A DNA stretch of 15,885 nucleotides from the NCBI GenBank assembly GCA_005883245.1, contig VAXT01000099.1:1-15885 (forward strand), written 5' to 3'. This document shows, piece after piece, positions 14,026 through 15,885 of the stretch. Origin of the DNA: Actinomycetota bacterium (GTDB lineage: Bacteria; Actinomycetota; Thermoleophilia; Gaiellales; Gaiellaceae). The notes under the pieces are model-generated. The model was not told the origin of the DNA. It searched no databases and worked only from the letters and a program-made list of their open reading frames with translations. Position numbers and translations under genes: made by a program. The stretch's first letter is position 1. Every line of letters starts with the position of its first letter.

Positions 14026-14055
14026 AGGAGAGCCCCGTTCAGGCGGGGCTCTCCT
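14026..14055. terminator. Strong hairpin between convergent genes, likely bidirectional terminator
   Basis: AGGAGAGCCCCG (14,026-14,037) and CGGGGCTCTCCT (14,044-14,055) form a perfect 12-bp stem with a 6-nt loop, 12 nt after the haloperoxidase-like stop and 53 nt after the convergent SRPBCC stop. Neither side has a clear T-run, as is common in GC-rich actinobacteria. Its place between two converging genes supports a terminator or 3' stabiliser in both directions. Confidence 0.75.
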
Positions 14056-14107
14056 GCAGGCGTCTGTCCAACCAGCTCGTTCGGCCGCCGGAGCCCGACT
14101 GACAGGC

Positions 14108-14524
14108 TCAAGACTCGGCGCGCTCGACCAGCGCGGCCAGCACCTGCGGGAAGTCGCCGCTGATCTCGGGGCCGACCTGAGGACCGACCGTATCGGCGGC
14201 CGGACCTGTGATCTCCATCCGGTACGTGACACGCGTCCGCTCCTCGTCGATCTGCTCGACCCGATGGATCGTCCTCACGACGATCTCACCTAAGTCGGCC
14301 TCGTCGACGAAAAGCTCGGGCTCGACGGCCTCTGCGATCCGAAGCTCGACCGGCTCATCGCCGACCGGGACCATCGTGATCCGACTGCCGACGGCAAACG
14401 GCCCGTCCAGCTCGATCCGTTCGATGTCCCCGTTCCATTCATGCCACCGGTCGACGTCGGACCACTGTCGCCAGATCGCCTCCGGCGGGGCCGTCGTCTC
14501 GACGCTGTGCTCCGTGACCCACAT
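14108..14524 (-). CDS. SRPBCC (START/polyketide cyclase-like) family protein
   Basis: This 138-residue single-domain protein has the helix-grip fold that binds hydrophobic ligands. The N-terminus VTEHSVETTAPPEAIWRQWS and DVDRWHEWNGDIERIELD are typical of the family (hydrophobic strand, PPEAIW helix, then a W-x-x-W-like segment). FAVGSRITMVPVG and VTYRMEITG are later strands, and the C-terminal long helix ends LAALVERAES. No catalytic residue can be assigned. The start is secure: AGGAGG (14,530-14,535) lies 5 nt before the ATG. It follows the MDR oxidoreductase gene after 16 nt, so they probably share a transcript under the MarR regulator upstream. Confidence 0.87.
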   Translation of the reverse strand: MWVTEHSVETTAPPEAIWRQWSDVDRWHEWNGDIERIELDGPFAVGSRITMVPVGDEPVELRIAEAVEPELFVDEADLGEIVVRTIHRVEQIDEERTRVTYRMEITGPAADTVGPQVGPEISGDFPQVLAALVERAES

Positions 14525-14540
14525 CGCAACCTCCTCTTCC

Positions 14541-15326
14541 TCAATCGGCAGTGATCTGAAGGATGACCTTGCCGCTCTTGCCTCGCTCGGCGACGCGGCC
14601 GAAGGCTGCGCCTGCTTCTACGAGCGGGAAGACCGAATCGATCGCGGGCCTTAGCTGATCGGCCTCGGCGAGACGCGCGAGCTCGAGCAGCTGGCTCCGG
14701 TTCGGTTCGACCACGAAGTAGGCGATCCCGTCGGCCTCCTCGGCGACCGAGACGACCCGCCTTGCGGAGCCGACTGCGGCAGCGAGCGGGTCCCCGCCGA
14801 TCGTGTCGAAGACGAGGTCGCACGGCTCGCCGGGGGCGGCCAACCGGCCTCCCGCGAGCTGTACCGCAAGGTGGCCCACTCCTCCGCGTTCTCCGAGCAC
14901 GCGCACACGCTCGTCCTCGCGAAGCGCGCCGTGGTCGAAGAGCCCCTGCCAGGCGCTCAGCCCGGCCAGCGTGAGTGCCGCACACTCCGCATGGCTGAGG
15001 GTCCTCGGCCTGCGCGCGAGCACCGCCGCGGGCACGACGGCGTACTCCGCGGCGACGCCGTCGCGATCGAACGGGGTGAGCGCAAAGACTTCATCAGCTT
15101 CGGCGACTCCGCGGACATCGCCTGCGACCCCCGCAACGACCCCCGAGAGCTCGTACGAAGGAGTCGCCGGTAGACGGTCAACGGGCCAGGTCAGCTCGTC
15201 ACGCGTGAGCGCCGCTGCGTGCACGCGGACCAGTGCTTCGCCGGCATCGGGCTCCGGCACCGGTAGCTGCTCGATCCGAAGACCGTCCTCATGCAGTCGT
15301 ACGGCTCGCATCGTCCGCATCGCCAT
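14541..15326 (-). CDS. Zinc-independent MDR-family (quinone oxidoreductase-like) NADP oxidoreductase, shortened
   Basis: This 261-residue medium-chain dehydrogenase/reductase of the quinone-reductase type reduces quinones or enones with NADPH. The GroES-like part opens MRAVRLHEDGLRIEQLPVPE; YELSGVV (59-65) replaces the zinc-type GHE motif. TLAGLSAWQGLFDHGAL (119-135) and GERGGVGHLAVQLA (145-158) start the Rossmann domain. About 35-40 residues expected after VQLA are absent: sequence jumps to GGRLAAPGEPCDLVFDTIGG. That explains the short length against a usual ~300, and removes the segment that normally binds the adenine-ribose phosphate. The frame stays open. Three ATGs start the frame (15,326, 15,320, 15,311). 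The one at 15,320 has AAGG at 9 nt, and MRAVRLHE at 15,311 best matches the family start. Confidence 0.85.
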   Translation of the reverse strand: MAMRTMRAVRLHEDGLRIEQLPVPEPDAGEALVRVHAAALTRDELTWPVDRLPATPSYELSGVVAGVAGDVRGVAEADEVFALTPFDRDGVAAEYAVVPAAVLARRPRTLSHAECAALTLAGLSAWQGLFDHGALREDERVRVLGERGGVGHLAVQLAGGRLAAPGEPCDLVFDTIGGDPLAAAVGSARRVVSVAEEADGIAYFVVEPNRSQLLELARLAEADQLRPAIDSVFPLVEAGAAFGRVAERGKSGKVILQITAD

Positions 15327-15346
15327 GTACCTTACCAGGAAGAATC
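15327..15346. promoter_or_regulatory. 20-bp divergent control interval, MDR oxidoreductase / MarR regulator
   Basis: The two divergent start codons are only 20 bp apart, so the promoters and any MarR operator must overlap the 5' coding ends. An imperfect dyad CTTACC-AGGAAG (15,331-15,342) lies in it. The interval also carries both ribosome sites: AAGG for the minus gene and AGGA for the plus gene. Autoregulation by the MarR protein is inferred from this layout. Confidence 0.4.
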
Positions 15347-15856
15347 TTGCCGGAAGGAGAACCGGACCACATCGACCGGATCATCGAGCAGTGGCGCCGC
15401 GAGCGCCCGGACCTCGACGTCTCGTCGCTTGCGCTGGTCGGTCGGCTCCTGCGCGCGGGGCACCTCGCCGACCGTGAGCTCGCGAGGGGGCTCGCGGGCC
15501 ATGGTTTGCAGCCCGGCTGGTTCGATCTGCTCGCGGCGCTGCGCCGCGCCGGACGGCCCTACGAGCTGAACCCGACCGATCTGATGGCGGCGACGATGCT
15601 CTCCTCGGGAGGGATCACGAAGCGGCTCGACCGGCTCGTCGAGGCGGGGCTCGTCGAACGTCGACCCGATCCCGGCGACCGCCGCGGCACGCTCGTCCGG
15701 CTGACCCGGACCGGCCGCGCCGTCATCGATCGGGCAATCGAGACGCACGTCGCGAACGAGGAACGCCTGCTCCGGGTGCTCTCTTCGGCGGACAAGAGGC
15801 GGCTCGATCGCCTGTTGCGCCGACTGCTCACCGGCCTCGACAAAGGCCGACAATGA
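15347..15856 (+). CDS. MarR-family transcriptional regulator
   Basis: This 169-residue winged-helix DNA-binding protein is a likely repressor that responds to small aromatic or phenolic compounds. N-terminal and C-terminal helices (about 6-50 and 122-165) form the dimer face. LNPTDLMAATMLSSGGITKRL (74-94) spans the helix-turn-helix, LVEAGLVERRP leads into the wing, and DPGDRRGTLVRLT (108-120) is the typical MarR wing with its D-x-R-R-x-x-x-V pattern. TTG 15,347 is chosen as start because AGGA lies 6 nt upstream and the family N-terminal helix follows at once; in-frame positions further left would overlap the divergent gene. The stop overlaps the start of the next gene by 4 nt. It probably controls both flanking transcripts. 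Confidence 0.92.
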   Translation: MPEGEPDHIDRIIEQWRRERPDLDVSSLALVGRLLRAGHLADRELARGLAGHGLQPGWFDLLAALRRAGRPYELNPTDLMAATMLSSGGITKRLDRLVEAGLVERRPDPGDRRGTLVRLTRTGRAVIDRAIETHVANEERLLRVLSSADKRRLDRLLRRLLTGLDKGRQ

Positions 15857-15885
15857 AAAGCCCCGGCGTCGCGCGACGTATCCTG
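15853..15885 (+). CDS. Start of an unidentified gene overlapping the MarR gene (cut by window edge)
   Basis: ATG 15,853 overlaps the TGA of the MarR gene (ATGA) and has AAAGG (15,842-15,846) 6 nt upstream. Eleven codons are visible, MKSPGVARRIL, before the window ends. Genes in this position after a MarR regulator are often drug or metabolite exporters, but the residues shown do not allow an assignment. Confidence 0.55.
   Translation, partial: MKSPGVARRIL

Overview
This 15.9 kb window comes from a high-GC bacterium. GTG and TTG starts are frequent, ribosome binding sites are AGGAG-type, and the gene families resemble those of deep-branching Actinobacteriota, perhaps Thermoleophilia. That placement is inferred from gene style and was not tested by a search.

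Left part (1-3,673, minus strand): a peptide-type ABC importer operon. A secreted substrate-binding protein is followed by a DppC-type permease and then a DppB-type permease that runs off the left edge. A perfect 10-bp hairpin separates the binding-protein gene from the permeases. A 207-bp spacer follows, then a plus-strand membrane-anchored TPR protein.

Middle (4,679-9,652): information-processing genes. On the minus strand are a sigma-70 family factor with region 1.1 (SigA/RpoD type) and a TopB-like type IA topoisomerase. Only 22 bp away, in divergent orientation, is a plus-strand pair with a 4-nt stop/start overlap: a PlsC-type acyltransferase and a stand-alone 5'-3' exonuclease of the DNA polymerase I N-terminal family.

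Right part (9,674-15,885): a mixed region with clear damage. A histone-deacetylase-like gene is broken by a 34-bp imperfect tandem duplication plus an internal deletion. An intact SDR follows, then the GTPase gene rsgA with a striking leader: a candidate promoter, a very strong ribosome binding site, a 14-codon open frame, a terminator-like hairpin, and a repeat of the hairpin's 5' arm inside the small frame. An intact VOC gene is followed by a scrambled locus. Two halves of a class III adenylate cyclase lie head-to-head on opposite strands, and one runs into the C-terminal half of a vanadium-haloperoxidase/PAP2-like protein. After a perfect 12-bp-stem terminator come an SRPBCC protein and a zinc-independent MDR oxidoreductase with an apparent in-frame gap, both on the minus strand. 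A divergent MarR regulator overlaps the first codons of a further gene at the right edge.

Best leads: (1) a putative translation-sensing attenuator in front of rsgA; (2) the cyclase/haloperoxidase scramble and the cluster of small deletions from about 10.0 to 14.9 kb, which are either real gene decay or assembly/amplification artefacts and need read-level checks; (3) a non-canonical residue in the -10-reading helix of the sigma factor. I found no CRISPR array, tRNA, rRNA, insertion sequence or phage gene.
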